A stretch of DNA of 64,000 nt from Rhodobacteraceae bacterium S2214 (GCA_025141675.1 CP081161.1:620001-684000); one strand, 5' to 3'; positions 50,983 to 61,634 are shown, numbered from the stretch's first letter. The notes: a model not told the origin generated them from the sequence alone. Program-made: numbers and translations.

Positions 50983-52248
50983 ATGGATCATTTTCTGTAT
51001 CGCGATGGACAATTGTTCGCTGAAGACGTTCCAGTCGCTGAAATCGCGGCAAGCGTCGGCACGCCGTTCTACGTATATTCGACCGCGACCCTGACCCGTC
51101 ACTTCAAATTGTTCGACGATGCGCTGGACGGTTTGGATCATCTGGTTTGTTTTGCCATGAAATCCCTGTCCAATCAGGCGATCATCAAAGTTTTAGCCGA
51201 TGCTGGCGCTGGCATGGACGTGGTGTCTGGCGGTGAATATTTCCGCGCAAAGGCGGCCGGCGTTCCGGGCGACAAGATCGTTTTTTCCGGTGTTGGCAAA
51301 ACCGTTGATGAAATGCGCATGGCATTGGAAGGTGGCATTCGCCAGTTCAACGTCGAAAGCGAACCCGAAATGATCGTGCTCGACCGCGTGGCGCAAGAAT
51401 TGGGTGTTGTGGCCCCGATCACCGTCCGCGTGAACCCTGATGTGGATGCCAAAACCCACGCCAAGATCGCGACTGGCAAATCTGAAAACAAATTCGGCAT
51501 TCCAATCAGCCGCGCCCGCGAAGTTTATGCGATGGCCGCGAAATTGAAGGGCCTGAAGGTCATCGGGATCGACGTGCACATCGGATCGCAGCTGACTGAT
51601 CTTGAACCGTTCGAAGCGGCCTACCTGAAGGTTGCGGAACTGACGGAAACACTGCGCGCGGATGGTCACGAAATCACGCGTCTTGATCTGGGCGGTGGTC
51701 TGGGTATCCCTTACGCGCGGTCCAACGAGGCCCCGCCGTTGCCGTCCGAATATGGTGAGCTGATTAAACGGACCGTTGGCCACCTAGGTTGCGAGATCGA
51801 GATTGAACCGGGTCGTCTGATTTCAGGAAACGCTGGACTGCTCGTGTCGAAGGTCATCTACATCAAAGAAGGTGAAGACCGCCAATTCATGATCATCGAT
51901 GGCGCAATGAACGATCTGATCCGCCCCGCAATGTACGAAGCCTACCACGACATCGACCCGATCATCGAATCGGTGCCGGGGGCGGAACCTGCGAAATACG
52001 ATATCGTCGGTCCTGTTTGTGAAAGCGGTGATACCTTTGCCAAAGGTCGCGTGATGACTGAGGTGAAGGCCGACGATCTGATCGCGTTCCGGTCTGCTGG
52101 TGCTTACGGCGCCGTGATGGCGTCCGAATATAACTCGCGTCCATTGATCCCCGAAGTTCTGGTGAATGGCGATCAATTTGCGGTTATTCGCGCACGCCCT
52201 ACCTATGAAGAGATGATTGCACGCGATACGCTTCCAACATGGCTCTGA
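50983..52248 (+). CDS. lysA: Diaminopimelate decarboxylase
   Basis: 421 residues. PLP-binding Lys60 in CFAMKSLSN, the HIGSQ segment, the GGGLGIPY glycine loop and the active-site CESGD near residue 347 are all present. Makes lysine from meso-diaminopimelate. A possible leader of about 200 bases separates it from the divergent sulfotransferase. Confidence 0.97.
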   Translation: MDHFLYRDGQLFAEDVPVAEIAASVGTPFYVYSTATLTRHFKLFDDALDGLDHLVCFAMKSLSNQAIIKVLADAGAGMDVVSGGEYFRAKAAGVPGDKIVFSGVGKTVDEMRMALEGGIRQFNVESEPEMIVLDRVAQELGVVAPITVRVNPDVDAKTHAKIATGKSENKFGIPISRAREVYAMAAKLKGLKVIGIDVHIGSQLTDLEPFEAAYLKVAELTETLRADGHEITRLDLGGGLGIPYARSNEAPPLPSEYGELIKRTVGHLGCEIEIEPGRLISGNAGLLVSKVIYIKEGEDRQFMIIDGAMNDLIRPAMYEAYHDIDPIIESVPGAEPAKYDIVGPVCESGDTFAKGRVMTEVKADDLIAFRSAGAYGAVMASEYNSRPLIPEVLVNGDQFAVIRARPTYEEMIARDTLPTWL

Positions 52249-52316
52249 TCCGTTAAGGTAAGGGTCAGATAAAAGGACCCGATACCCTGACACAGCGCCC
52301 GACAGCCCCTGACCAA

Positions 52317-54956
52317 ATGCGCCACTTGGCGTTTCCCATCGCTGCGACCCGTCTGGGCATGGTGGCCGAAGGCGTGACACGGGCGTTCTGGCCGTTTTGG
52401 TCTGTGCTGTTTGTGTTGATCGCACCGCTGATGTTTGGCTGGCATGATCTTCTGACGCGTCCTTGGATTTGGGGTTTGGGCACCGTCAGTGTCGCGTTCC
52501 TGATTGTGGCATTCATTTGGGGCCTGCGTCGGTTCAAAATGCCAGAGCGGGAAGCCGCCGTCGCGCGTGTTGATGCGGCGTTGCCCGGACGGCCTATCGC
52601 CGCGATTGCCGATACCCAAGCGATTGGCGCAGGTGATCCCGAATCTGAAGCCGTGTGGAAAGCCCATGTCGCCCGCATGGAAGACCGCACCAAACAGGCA
52701 ACTTTTGTCGAACCTGATCTGCGCATTTCCGACCGCGACCCTTACGGGCTGCGCTTTATCGCGCTGCTGTTCTTTGTTGTTGCGTTGCTTTTCGGATCGG
52801 TACTGCGAGTTGGCACATTGGTCGAACCCACTGGCCAAACGCTTGCCACTGGCCCTGTCTGGGAAGGCTGGGTCGAGCCGCCTGCCTATACGGGCAAGCC
52901 TTCGATCTACTTGAACGACATCCCCGAGGGCGTGCTGCGCGTGCCGGAAGGGTCGCAAATCACGATCCGGCTTTACGGCGAAGTGGGCGCATTGACCGTT
53001 GCGGAAACTGTATCGGGCACGGTGGCTAACCCAGATGAAGAACCCGAAACACAGCAGCAATTCGTCGCCGTGCAGGATGGTACGCTCGCGGTTGAAGGTG
53101 AAAATGGCATCGTTTGGAACCTGCTTTTGGTTGCCGATCAGCCGCCGCTGGTTGAACTAACCGGACCGATTGAATCAGACGCGATGGGCGAGATGTCCCA
53201 ACCGTTCTTGGGGATGGATGATTACGGTGTCGTGTCCGGCACGGCCACCATCGCGCTTGATCTTGATGCCGTTGATCGGCGTCATGGTTTGGCCGTTGAT
53301 CCTGATGGATTTGAAACGCTGGTGTTGGACCTGCCGATGCCGTTCACGGGCGACCGAACTGATTTCGAAGAATTCCTCGTTGATGATTTGTCCGAACACC
53401 CGCTTGCGAATTTGCCTGTGACCATGACCTTGGAAGTCACAGATGCCGCTGGTCAAACGGCGCAAAGCCCGTCCGAGCCGTTGATCCTGCCCGGTCGCCG
53501 GTTTTTCCAGCCATTCGCGAAATCCATCATTGAACAACGCCGCGACCTGATGTGGTCGCGTGATAACGTGTCGCGGATTACGGATGTGATGAAAGCGATT
53601 TCACACCGCCCCGAAGGGCTGTTTTCGAACGAGACAACATATCTGCGGATGCGCGCGATCATTCGCCAGCTTGATGGATTCGTGGACGACGGGATCACCG
53701 AGGAAGGTCAGGCAGAAGTCGTGACCGCGCTTTGGGATCTCGCCATTCAGCTGGAGGATGGCACACTTGCCGATGCCCGGGAACGACTCGCCCGCGCCCA
53801 AGAACGGCTAGCCGAGGCGATGCGCGATGGTGCGTCGGACGAAGAAATCGCAGAGCTGATGCAGGAATTGCGCGAAGCGACTGATCAATACATGCAACTG
53901 CTTGCCGAAGAAATGGACCCGAATGAAGACGGGACAGATCAGGCGGATAATTCGGAAAACACTCAAGAATTGTCTGGCGACGAACTGCAGGCAATGATGG
54001 ACCGCATCCAAGAACTAATGGAAGAAGGCCGCATGGCCGAAGCTGCCGAACTGATGGAACAGCTGAACCAGATGCTTGAGAATATGCGCATCACCCAAGG
54101 TGACGGCAGCGGCAATGGCCCGCGCACGCCGGGTCAGCAGGCGATGGAAGACCTAGAAGATACGCTGCGCGAGCAGGAAGAACTGTCTGATGATGCGTTC
54201 CGCGAATTGCAGGAACGGTCTAATCCAGAACGCCAGCAGGCCGAAAACGGCCAGCAGCAAGGTCAGCAACCCGGTCAACAGCAACCGCAAGGTGGTGAGC
54301 AGGGACAGCAACAGGGCCAACAAGGTCAGTCGCAGAACCAGCCGGGTCAAGATGGTCAGCAAGGATCAGGTCAAGGTGTCGGTGAGGACAGCCAAGGTGG
54401 CGGTCAAGATGATCAGGGTTCTGGTGGCGAAGGTTCAGGTGCCGAAGACGGGCGGTCGCTGGCAGAACGGCAGCAGGCCCTGCGCGATGAACTGGAACGT
54501 CAGCGTGGTGCGCTGCCGTCGCTTGATGGTGAGGCTGGCGAAATCGCAGAGAATTCGTTGAACCGTGCCGAACGCGCGATGGAAGGTGCGGAAGACGCAT
54601 TGGGTCAAGGCAACCTTGCCGAAGCGATTGATCGCCAAGCTGAAGCGCTAGATGCGTTGCGTAACGGGATGCGGTCACTCAGCCGTGCATTGGCCGAAAA
54701 CCAATCCGAAGAACCGGGTCAAGGCGAACAGGACGGTGGGGCGACCCAACGTGCGGAACAATCCCAGCGTGACCCGCTAGGCCGCGAAATGGGATCAGAG
54801 GGCGGTCAGTTCGGAACAGACGAAGGCATGTTGCAGGGCGGTGATGTTTATCGCCGCGCCGAAGAACTGCTTGATGAATTGCGTCGTCGCAGTGCCGATC
54901 AGGAACGGCCGGAAATCGAACGCGATTACCTGCGCCGCCTTCTCGACCGTTTCTGA
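52317..54956 (+). CDS. TIGR02302-type (DUF4175) large membrane-anchored protein
   Basis: 879 residues. Two to three N-terminal membrane helices (about 20-70 and 140-160) lead to a large periplasmic part with Ig-like repeats, then a helical segment with many Glu/Met. About residues 640-710 are a low-complexity Gln/Gly-rich run, followed by a further helical C-terminus. The layout fits the alphaproteobacterial TIGR02302 family, whose function is unknown. No ATG exists upstream in frame before 52317. Confidence 0.88.
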   Translation: MRHLAFPIAATRLGMVAEGVTRAFWPFWSVLFVLIAPLMFGWHDLLTRPWIWGLGTVSVAFLIVAFIWGLRRFKMPEREAAVARVDAALPGRPIAAIADTQAIGAGDPESEAVWKAHVARMEDRTKQATFVEPDLRISDRDPYGLRFIALLFFVVALLFGSVLRVGTLVEPTGQTLATGPVWEGWVEPPAYTGKPSIYLNDIPEGVLRVPEGSQITIRLYGEVGALTVAETVSGTVANPDEEPETQQQFVAVQDGTLAVEGENGIVWNLLLVADQPPLVELTGPIESDAMGEMSQPFLGMDDYGVVSGTATIALDLDAVDRRHGLAVDPDGFETLVLDLPMPFTGDRTDFEEFLVDDLSEHPLANLPVTMTLEVTDAAGQTAQSPSEPLILPGRRFFQPFAKSIIEQRRDLMWSRDNVSRITDVMKAISHRPEGLFSNETTYLRMRAIIRQLDGFVDDGITEEGQAEVVTALWDLAIQLEDGTLADARERLARAQERLAEAMRDGASDEEIAELMQELREATDQYMQLLAEEMDPNEDGTDQADNSENTQELSGDELQAMMDRIQELMEEGRMAEAAELMEQLNQMLENMRITQGDGSGNGPRTPGQQAMEDLEDTLREQEELSDDAFRELQERSNPERQQAENGQQQGQQPGQQQPQGGEQGQQQGQQGQSQNQPGQDGQQGSGQGVGEDSQGGGQDDQGSGGEGSGAEDGRSLAERQQALRDELERQRGALPSLDGEAGEIAENSLNRAERAMEGAEDALGQGNLAEAIDRQAEALDALRNGMRSLSRALAENQSEEPGQGEQDGGATQRAEQSQRDPLGREMGSEGGQFGTDEGMLQGGDVYRRAEELLDELRRRSADQERPEIERDYLRRLLDRF

Positions 54957-54965
54957 TATAGGGCG

Positions 54966-55829
54966 CTATTCGGTGGCGATTGCCGTCAACATGGCCTGCA
55001 CGTTGTCGTCCAACCAAATGCGGGCAACATCGACAGCATCCACGTAGCTTTGCAATGCGCCAGCAAGCGCTGGAACAGCCGCGGCGATCCGGTCCGCCTG
55101 CACGTAGATCAGCACAAGCACCATGATAATTAGCAAAACCGAGATGAAACCGCGCCGGAAACTTTTGCGGTTGGCTTCTGCGGCTAGGGCTGGAACTGCT
55201 GTTCCGTCTTCGGCGCGTTCCGCATCCGAACGCAGGCTCGAATTGATTTCTTCGATATCAGGCAGCAAATCACGACGGGATGCATGGGCGGCAGCAGCGG
55301 CACTTGCTGCTGTGCTTGCCGTTTTGGCAGCTGCCGCATCTTGATCTTCGGCCGTTGGTGCGACGTCCGACGTCGGTTCCGGGGCTTTGATCGGCGCAGG
55401 TGCTGGATCGCTGAGGCCAAGATCAGACTGGCTTTCCATGCTCACCGCGGATTCGGATTTACGCTGTGCGGCTTCAAGTGCAGCTTCTTCACGCAAGATA
55501 TCCGCAACCGACGGATCCACAGGTTTGCGGTTCTTTGGTGGTTGCGGTGCAGGCGCCAGATTGTCGTCGTCAGACACATCTTTGAAAGCATCATCAATGG
55601 ATCCACTGAACTTGTCAGCATCTGCCGCTGGGCGTTCTGCCGCTGGGCGTTCAGGCGCGGGTGGTGGCGTGATCTTCCGTGGTTCCGGTGGTGTGTCATT
55701 CGCCGACGCACCTGGTGTTTCAAACCACGTGTGCTGACAATTTGAACATTGCACGTCCCGGCCACCGCTGGGAATTGCGTCATCGGCAACCGCGTATTGG
55801 GCGCCACAATTTGGGCAAATTAGCCGCAT
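54966..55829 (-). CDS. Zinc-ribbon protein with membrane anchor (MJ0042 type)
   Basis: 287 residues. N-terminal zinc ribbon with Cys5, Cys8, Cys28 and Cys31 (CPNC ... CSNC), followed by a long acidic Ala/Pro-rich low-complexity region (40-200), one membrane helix (near 230) and a short tail. Similar proteins sit beside ftsEX in this group. Function unknown. Confidence 0.85.
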   Translation of the reverse strand: MRLICPNCGAQYAVADDAIPSGGRDVQCSNCQHTWFETPGASANDTPPEPRKITPPPAPERPAAERPAADADKFSGSIDDAFKDVSDDDNLAPAPQPPKNRKPVDPSVADILREEAALEAAQRKSESAVSMESQSDLGLSDPAPAPIKAPEPTSDVAPTAEDQDAAAAKTASTAASAAAAAHASRRDLLPDIEEINSSLRSDAERAEDGTAVPALAAEANRKSFRRGFISVLLIIMVLVLIYVQADRIAAAVPALAGALQSYVDAVDVARIWLDDNVQAMLTAIATE

Positions 55830-55999
55830 GGATGTTTTCCTTCTGCCAACAAACGGCAGTTAGACTTGTGAGTGTTAACCAACAATTATCAATCACAGCG
55901 CGAAAGGCCAATGATTTGCAACGAAGTTGGACGCGAATTGATTGAAACCTGTTGCAGTTTTGGGCAATACACATCCCAACCGGGAAAAGGAAAGTTCGT

Positions 56000-56671
56000 G
56001 TGATTGCACTTGATAACGTTGCCTACCACTATGGCGGGGCAAAACTTTTCTCTCAATTGACCCTGACGTTGGAACCCGGTTCTTTTCATTTTCTGACCGG
56101 TCCGTCTGGGGCGGGGAAGACCACTTTGCTCAAACTGTGCTACGGCGCACTGCAAGCCACTGAAGGCGAAGTTCGCGTTTTTGACACGCCAGCCACTGCG
56201 TTGGATCGCGATCAGGTTGCAATGATCCGTCGGCGTATCGGGGTGGTTCATCAGAACTGCGAATTCCTGGATCACTTGTCGATTGCAGAAAACATCGCCT
56301 TGCCGCTGACCGTATCCGACAGGCTTGATCTGATGGAAAACCTGACGGATCTGCTTGGCTGGGTTGGTTTGACAAAGCAAATGGATCAGTTGCCGCCGGA
56401 ACTGTCCGGGGGCGAACGTCAGCGGGCTGCTTTGGCCCGTGCAGTGATTATGTCACCGGATGTGATCATCGCAGATGAACCCACAGGCAATGTTGATTGG
56501 GAAATGTCGCAGCGGTTGCTAACGTTGTTGGTTGAGCTGAACCGGATGGGTAAAACAGTTCTGATTGCGACCCACGACCTGAACCTGATCCGGACTGCTA
56601 AGTCGCAGGTTGCCGCACGCGTGTTACGTTTGAAGGATGGCCAGTTGCTGCAGGCGGGGGCAGAACTATGA
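56000..56671 (+). CDS. ftsE: Cell division ATP-binding protein FtsE
   Basis: 223 residues from GTG at 56000, preceded by AAAAGGAAAG. Walker A GPSGAGKTT, signature LSGGERQRAA and Walker B VIIADEPTGNVD are intact. With FtsX it drives peptidoglycan hydrolase activation at the septum. Overlaps ftsX by four bases. Confidence 0.95.
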   Translation: MIALDNVAYHYGGAKLFSQLTLTLEPGSFHFLTGPSGAGKTTLLKLCYGALQATEGEVRVFDTPATALDRDQVAMIRRRIGVVHQNCEFLDHLSIAENIALPLTVSDRLDLMENLTDLLGWVGLTKQMDQLPPELSGGERQRAALARAVIMSPDVIIADEPTGNVDWEMSQRLLTLLVELNRMGKTVLIATHDLNLIRTAKSQVAARVLRLKDGQLLQAGAEL

Positions 56672-57570
56672 ACACGTTGCGCAAGATTTTCGAACTGCTC
56701 GTTGGTGACGCCCAAGCAGACCGGACGGTGCCACCCACAGGGTTCACCGCGCGTTTGACTGTCTTCACGGCAGGCGCAATGGCGTTTCTGGCCGTGTTCG
56801 CATTGGCGTTGTCCTTGGCCACAGGTCGTCTGGCGGATCGGTGGGGGGCAGAACTGGCCCGCACATCGACATTGCGTATTTCCGCACCAGAAGATCAGGC
56901 CGCCGCCCAACTACAAGCCGCGATTACCGTGCTTGAAACCACCCCCGGCGTGGGGTCCGCGCGCGCATTGACGTCCGAAGAACAAGAAGCGTTGCTAGAG
57001 CCATGGTTCGGCCCCGGCTTGCCGCTGGACACATTGCCGATCCCGCAACTGGTCGAGATTATCGAAGACGGCGACGGATATGACGCGACCGGGCTACGGG
57101 CACGTTTGCAGGCCGAAGTACCGGGTGCCGTATTGGACGACCACACGCGCTGGCGCGAACCACTGATTGAAGCCGCCTCGCGTCTCCGTAGTCTCGGTTG
57201 GGTCGCGATCCTGCTGATCGGGGCATCCATGGTCGCTTTGATCACCTTGGCGGCACAAGCGGCCTTGGCAGCCAACGCTCAGGTAATCCGGGTAATGCGG
57301 CTGGTAGGCGCAAAAGATACCTATATCGCCCGTGCATTTGTGCGGCGCTTCACCCTGCGTGGGCTTGGCGGGGCCGCGATTGGCACGCTATTGGGTCTGG
57401 GTGCAGTCTTGTTGTTGCCAAGCGCTGATGCCGCGGGCGGTTTTCTGACTGGTCTTGGCTTTCAGGGCATCCAGTGGATATTTCCACTAGTGATCCCACT
57501 TGTCGGCGGCATATCCGCCTTTATTGCGACGCGTATGGCCGCCTTGCGCATGTTGAAGGAACAATCATGA
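56668..57570 (+). CDS. ftsX: Cell division protein FtsX
   Basis: 300 residues: a cytoplasmic start, first membrane helix (about 27-50), a periplasmic loop of 120 residues, then three helices. LRSLGWVAILLIG and MRLVGAKDTYIARAFVRRF are typical. ATGA overlaps with ftsE before it and plsC after it, so the three form one transcript. Confidence 0.93.
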   Translation: MNTLRKIFELLVGDAQADRTVPPTGFTARLTVFTAGAMAFLAVFALALSLATGRLADRWGAELARTSTLRISAPEDQAAAQLQAAITVLETTPGVGSARALTSEEQEALLEPWFGPGLPLDTLPIPQLVEIIEDGDGYDATGLRARLQAEVPGAVLDDHTRWREPLIEAASRLRSLGWVAILLIGASMVALITLAAQAALAANAQVIRVMRLVGAKDTYIARAFVRRFTLRGLGGAAIGTLLGLGAVLLLPSADAAGGFLTGLGFQGIQWIFPLVIPLVGGISAFIATRMAALRMLKEQS

Positions 57571-58307
57571 GTTACGCTATCCAATGGGTCCGTTCCCTTG
57601 TGTTTAACCTCAGCATGTATGTGGTGATGGCTGTCATCGGTATCCTGTGGGCACCGTTTGTCTTGTTTTCGTCGCGGGCGGCGGTTTATGCCTGCCACCT
57701 GTACTGCCACACAATCATCTGGATGGCGGGGTGGATGATCGGCCTAAAGATCGAATACCGAGGCACGCCACCAACGCACGAGACGATGATCGCAGCGAAG
57801 CACCAGTCGTTTCTGGATGTTCTCGCGATCTATGGGGCGGTGCCGCGTGGCAAATTCATCATGAAACGCATCCTGATGTATGCGCCGATCTTGGGTTGGT
57901 TCGGCCTGCGTGTCGGCTGTATTCCGGTTGATCGCGGCAAACGGGGTGCTGCAATCATCAAAATGCTCGCTGATGTGAAAGCCGGTGCAGCACAGCCCGG
58001 GCAGTTGATCATTTACCCACAAGGTACGCGCGTCGCACCCGGTGTGGATGCGAAATACAAGACAGGGACAGGCGCATTGTACCGTCAACTTGGTCAGTCT
58101 TGCGTGCCAGTAGCGCTGAACATCGGTGTGTTCTGGCCAAAGCGTGGCATTTACCGCAAACCGGGCACAGCAGTGGTTGAATTTCTTGAGGAAATCAAAC
58201 CGGGTCTGCCGCAAAAGGAATTCATGGAGCTGATCGAAACACGCATCGAAGCCGCGTCAAACCGTCTGAATGCCGAAGCAGGATTTGTTCCAATTGAAAA
58301 AGCCTGA
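57567..58307 (+). CDS. 1-acyl-sn-glycerol-3-phosphate acyltransferase family protein
   Basis: 246 residues from the ATG that overlaps ftsX; upstream frame is open into ftsX. The PlsC motif H-x4-D appears as KHQSFLD (about 74-80), and the second motif is IYPQGTR (about 152-158). Acylates lysophosphatidate-like substrates at the inner membrane. The last 38 bases overlap the next gene. Confidence 0.92.
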   Translation: MSYAIQWVRSLVFNLSMYVVMAVIGILWAPFVLFSSRAAVYACHLYCHTIIWMAGWMIGLKIEYRGTPPTHETMIAAKHQSFLDVLAIYGAVPRGKFIMKRILMYAPILGWFGLRVGCIPVDRGKRGAAIIKMLADVKAGAAQPGQLIIYPQGTRVAPGVDAKYKTGTGALYRQLGQSCVPVALNIGVFWPKRGIYRKPGTAVVEFLEEIKPGLPQKEFMELIETRIEAASNRLNAEAGFVPIEKA

Positions 58308-58905
58308 TCAAATCGCCGATATTGCATCGCTCGAAGCGTTGTATGGCACGCCGGCCAGGGCGTCAGTGATCAAGGTCACGGATCATCTGATCCCAACCTA
58401 TGCGGCTTGGATTGAACGATCTCGGTTCTGTATCCTTAGCACTGTGGGTGATGCGGGCACGGACGCATCGCCGCGCGGGGATGATGGCCCTGTTGTCCGG
58501 ATCGCGGATGCGAAAACGCTGTTGATGCCGGACTGGCGCGGCAATAATCGTATGGACAGCCTGCGCAATATTGTCAGTGACGGACGTGTCAGCCTGATGT
58601 TCATGGTCCCGGGATCAAACAATGTGATCCGCGTGAACGGAACGGCGATTGTGACGGCTGATCCTGATGTTTTGGACGGTTTTTCAGACAAGGGGCGCAA
58701 ACCGCGGTCCGTAATCGTGATCACCATTGCCGAAGTGTATAGCCAATGCGCCCGCGCCCTAATGCGGGCCAAGACATGGACATCGGGCGATGAAAGCGCG
58801 GGTTTACCAACGGTAGGCGATATGTTGGCAGAGGTTGAAGCGGGCTTTGACGGCGCTGCCTATGATGCGGAATGGGAACCGCGTGCAGCAAAGACGATGT
58901 GGTAA
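58270..58905 (+). CDS. Pyridoxamine 5'-phosphate oxidase family protein
   Basis: 211 residues from the ATG at 58270, which gives a 38-base overlap with plsC; TTG codons at 58285 and 58294 are alternative starts that would shorten the overlap. The split-barrel flavin-binding fold shows ASPRGDDGPVVRIAD and GNNRMDSLRNIVSDGRVSLMF. Likely an FMN- or F420-type oxidoreductase (MSMEG_1061-like subgroup); substrate unknown. No Cys pair for another cofactor. Confidence 0.87.
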   Translation: MPKQDLFQLKKPDQIADIASLEALYGTPARASVIKVTDHLIPTYAAWIERSRFCILSTVGDAGTDASPRGDDGPVVRIADAKTLLMPDWRGNNRMDSLRNIVSDGRVSLMFMVPGSNNVIRVNGTAIVTADPDVLDGFSDKGRKPRSVIVITIAEVYSQCARALMRAKTWTSGDESAGLPTVGDMLAEVEAGFDGAAYDAEWEPRAAKTMW

Positions 58906-58906
58906 T

Positions 58907-59587
58907 CTAGCTGGTCTTCCCGAATGTGATGTTCGACGCAGGACCAAGGCCGCGCCACAGGCTAACCCCGATCACGACAAGACTGATCACCAACCAAATA
59001 CCGCCCCACATGACCGTTGCCCCGCCAAATTCCTCGGCGAGCATCCGTGCGTCTGACCGCAGATTCGACCGTTGGATCGTGTCGCTGAAAATGTCGTAGG
59101 GCACGTAGATCATACTCGTCAGGCCGATCACCCGCAGGATCAGATCATTGACGTCATGGGGCAGGAACCGCGCAGTGGCGAGCATGGCCGCCCCCGTACC
59201 GACGCAAAACAGGATCGCGAAACCGTCGCGGATATAAAGCGCGGTCACCAGCAACATCAATGCACCAAACAGGCCCATGATGATCCGGTCCGCGTGTGAC
59301 CTTGTCGCCGCGATCAGCAGGGCCAGCCCGATCAGTAACGACCCCAGATAACCCGCTGTCAGTGTGAGGAACCGGTTGCCGCCGCGTGACCAAACAGCCC
59401 CGCCTTGATCAGCAGAAATGGTAAGGCTCAGCACATCACCGCCCGTGAAAACAGTCATCGCCGCATGAGAAAGTTCATGCAGGAACACGATCAGAATCTT
59501 CAACGGTATGATGACAGGCGTGGGCCACAACGCGAACACAAGGCCGATCAGGACGATCAGCTGCCAATGTCCGCGCAGGGCTTGCAT
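58907..59587 (-). CDS. M50B family membrane metalloprotease-like protein
   Basis: 226 residues with about six hydrophobic segments. The zinc motif HELSH is at 37-41 inside a membrane helix (VFLHELSHAAMTVF), as in M50B peptidases. The second aspartate motif is less obvious (possibly PYDIFSD near 180). No PDZ domain. It ends one base from the convergent PNPOx-like gene and starts 4 bases downstream of accA. Confidence 0.82.
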   Translation of the reverse strand: MQALRGHWQLIVLIGLVFALWPTPVIIPLKILIVFLHELSHAAMTVFTGGDVLSLTISADQGGAVWSRGGNRFLTLTAGYLGSLLIGLALLIAATRSHADRIIMGLFGALMLLVTALYIRDGFAILFCVGTGAAMLATARFLPHDVNDLILRVIGLTSMIYVPYDIFSDTIQRSNLRSDARMLAEEFGGATVMWGGIWLVISLVVIGVSLWRGLGPASNITFGKTS

Positions 59588-59590
59588 GAC

Positions 59591-60553
59591 TTAGGCAGCC
59601 AACCCTTTAGAGCCAAGGTTGAGATATTTCTGACGGCGCGCTTTGCGCACTTCTTCGGCCGGAAGTTTGGCCAGATCATCGACCATCGCGATCAACGCGG
59701 ATTGAACGGACGCGATAGCATCTTCGCTGGCACGATGTGCGCCACCTTTGGGTTCGGCGATGATCATATCACAGACGCCCATTTCGTGCAGGTTTTGGGC
59801 GGTCAGGCGCAATGCCTCGGCCGCTTCATTCGCTTTGCCAGCATCTTTCCAGAGGATGGATGCACAGCCTTCGGGGCTGATCACGGAATAGATGGAATGT
59901 TCCAACATCGCGACTTTGTTCGCCGTGGCAAAAGCAACAGCGCCACCTGACCCGCCTTCACCAATCACAACGGAAATCAGCGGAACGGACAGGTCGAGGC
60001 ATTTCTCGGTAGACCGCGCAATTGCTTCGGATTGACCACGTTCTTCGGCGCCTTTGCCCGGATATGCACCGGGTGTGTCGACAAGGGTGATGACAGGCAA
60101 ACCGAAACGGTCGGCCATATCCATCAGGCGGATCGCTTTGCGATATCCTTCGGGGCGGGCCATGCCGAAGTTGCGTTCAATGCGGGATTTGGTGTCGTTG
60201 CCTTTTTCATGGCCAATTACCATTACGGGACGCCCATCCAGACGAGCAATGCCGCCCATGACGGCGTGATCGTCGGCAAAGTTCCGGTCACCAGCCAGCG
60301 GCGTGTATTCGGTGAAAATGGCGTCGATGTAGTCTTGGCAATGCGGGCGTTCAGGATGACGCGCCACTTGGCATTTCCGCCAAGGTGTCAGGTTTGCATA
60401 AAGCTGGTCGAGCAGATCAACGGCTTTTTGATCAAGCTGTGCCGCTTCTTTTTCAACATCGGCTTCCGGATTTTCGCGGGCCATGGCGCGTAGTTCGTTA
60501 GCTTTGCCTTCGATCTCGGCCAGTGGTTTTTCAAACTCAAGATATTGGGTCAT
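59591..60553 (-). CDS. accA: Acetyl-CoA carboxylase carboxyltransferase subunit alpha
   Basis: 320 residues from the ATG at 60553; the frame continues to 60667 without start features. Family marks: [12 protein letters not shown] start, [19 protein letters not shown] and [11 protein letters not shown], the crotonase-fold CoA site. Makes malonyl-CoA with AccB, AccC and AccD. The SbtA/carbonic anhydrase set in this window could supply its bicarbonate, but that is inference. Confidence 0.96.
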   Translation of the reverse strand: MTQYLEFEKPLAEIEGKANELRAMARENPEADVEKEAAQLDQKAVDLLDQLYANLTPWRKCQVARHPERPHCQDYIDAIFTEYTPLAGDRNFADDHAVMGGIARLDGRPVMVIGHEKGNDTKSRIERNFGMARPEGYRKAIRLMDMADRFGLPVITLVDTPGAYPGKGAEERGQSEAIARSTEKCLDLSVPLISVVIGEGGSGGAVAFATANKVAMLEHSIYSVISPEGCASILWKDAGKANEAAEALRLTAQNLHEMGVCDMIIAEPKGGAHRASEDAIASVQSALIAMVDDLAKLPAEEVRKARRQKYLNLGSKGLAA

Positions 60554-60677
60554 GACGCGCCTTATGTTTCGTTGCGTCAGATATAGGGTGTGATGTGGGG
60601 GAGTTGCAATGGTTTGAGCGCGGGTTGGCAGGGAGACGTGCGGCTGCGCCGACACCCCTCCCGCCATCCCGTAGGTA

Positions 60678-61634
60678 TTAGCCTGCGATCAGTTCGGATT
60701 GCGCGACGATCACTTCGGCCTGTTTGATGGAGGCGATGTCGACAAGACGACCTTTATAGACGGTTGCCCCTTCTCCCCGTGCTGTTGCGTCCTTCATTGC
60801 CGCGAGGATTTCGCGTGCTTCGGCAACGGCTTCATCTGATGGTGTGAACACTTCGTTCGCCAACGCGATTTGCTTCGGATGGATCGCCCATTTGCCGACC
60901 ATACCCAATGTCGCGGATCGTTTTGCTTGGGCACGGAAGCCATCGTCGTCAGAAAAGTCGCCGAACGGCCCATCCACAGGCAGGATGCCATGGGTCCGGC
61001 AGGCTGCTACAATAGCGGCTTGTGCCCAGTGCCAAGGGTCTGAGAAATGACGGTTTTCACCGTGCTGCATGTAGTAGTTTTCTTGCGTTCCACCGATGCC
61101 GGTTGTTTGCATACCCATGGACGCGGCAAAATCTGCAGCACCAAGGCTCATCGCCTGCAAGCGCGGGGAAGACGCCGCGATTTCTTCGACATGCGCGATG
61201 CCGGCTGCGGATTCGATGATGACTTCAAGTGACACTTGTTTCGTCCGGCCTTTGGCCCGTTCAATCGCGGTAATCAGGGCGTCGACGGCATAGATATCGG
61301 CCGCGCATCCAACCTTTGGGATCATGATCTGGTCGATGCGGTCGCCAGCCTGTTCGAGCAGGTCTACGACGTCGCGATACCAATACGGCGTGTCGAGTGA
61401 ATTGATCCGCACGGACAGGTATTTCGTGTTCCAGTCGATCGTATTGATCGCTTCGATGATATTGGCGCGCGCGGCGTCTTTGTCAGACGGGGACACGGAA
61501 TCTTCGAGGTCGAGGTTGATGACGTCTGCGTCGGACGCCGCCATTTTCGGGAATAGTTTCGTATTCGATCCCGGCCCAAAAAGCTGGCAGCGGTTCGGGC
61601 GTGCAGGGGCCGTTGGTTGCAGGCGGAATGACAT
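60678..61634 (-). CDS. mcl1: L-malyl-CoA / beta-methylmalyl-CoA lyase
   Basis: 318 residues, matching the length of Rhodobacter sphaeroides Mcl1. The HpcH/HpaI aldolase fold is shown by [13 protein letters not shown] (Mg-binding region), [23 protein letters not shown] and KWAIHPKQI. It splits methylmalyl-CoA to propionyl-CoA and glyoxylate and malyl-CoA reversibly, a key step of the ethylmalonyl-CoA pathway for acetate assimilation. No other pathway genes are in the window. Confidence 0.94.
   Translation of the reverse strand: MSFRLQPTAPARPNRCQLFGPGSNTKLFPKMAASDADVINLDLEDSVSPSDKDAARANIIEAINTIDWNTKYLSVRINSLDTPYWYRDVVDLLEQAGDRIDQIMIPKVGCAADIYAVDALITAIERAKGRTKQVSLEVIIESAAGIAHVEEIAASSPRLQAMSLGAADFAASMGMQTTGIGGTQENYYMQHGENRHFSDPWHWAQAAIVAACRTHGILPVDGPFGDFSDDDGFRAQAKRSATLGMVGKWAIHPKQIALANEVFTPSDEAVAEAREILAAMKDATARGEGATVYKGRLVDIASIKQAEVIVAQSELIAG

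Noticed and set aside
60597..60665. GC-rich partly palindromic spacer between accA and mcl1 as a defined repeat or strong terminator
   Set aside because: Pairing is imperfect with a large loop and no T tract; I cannot support more than a weak secondary structure.
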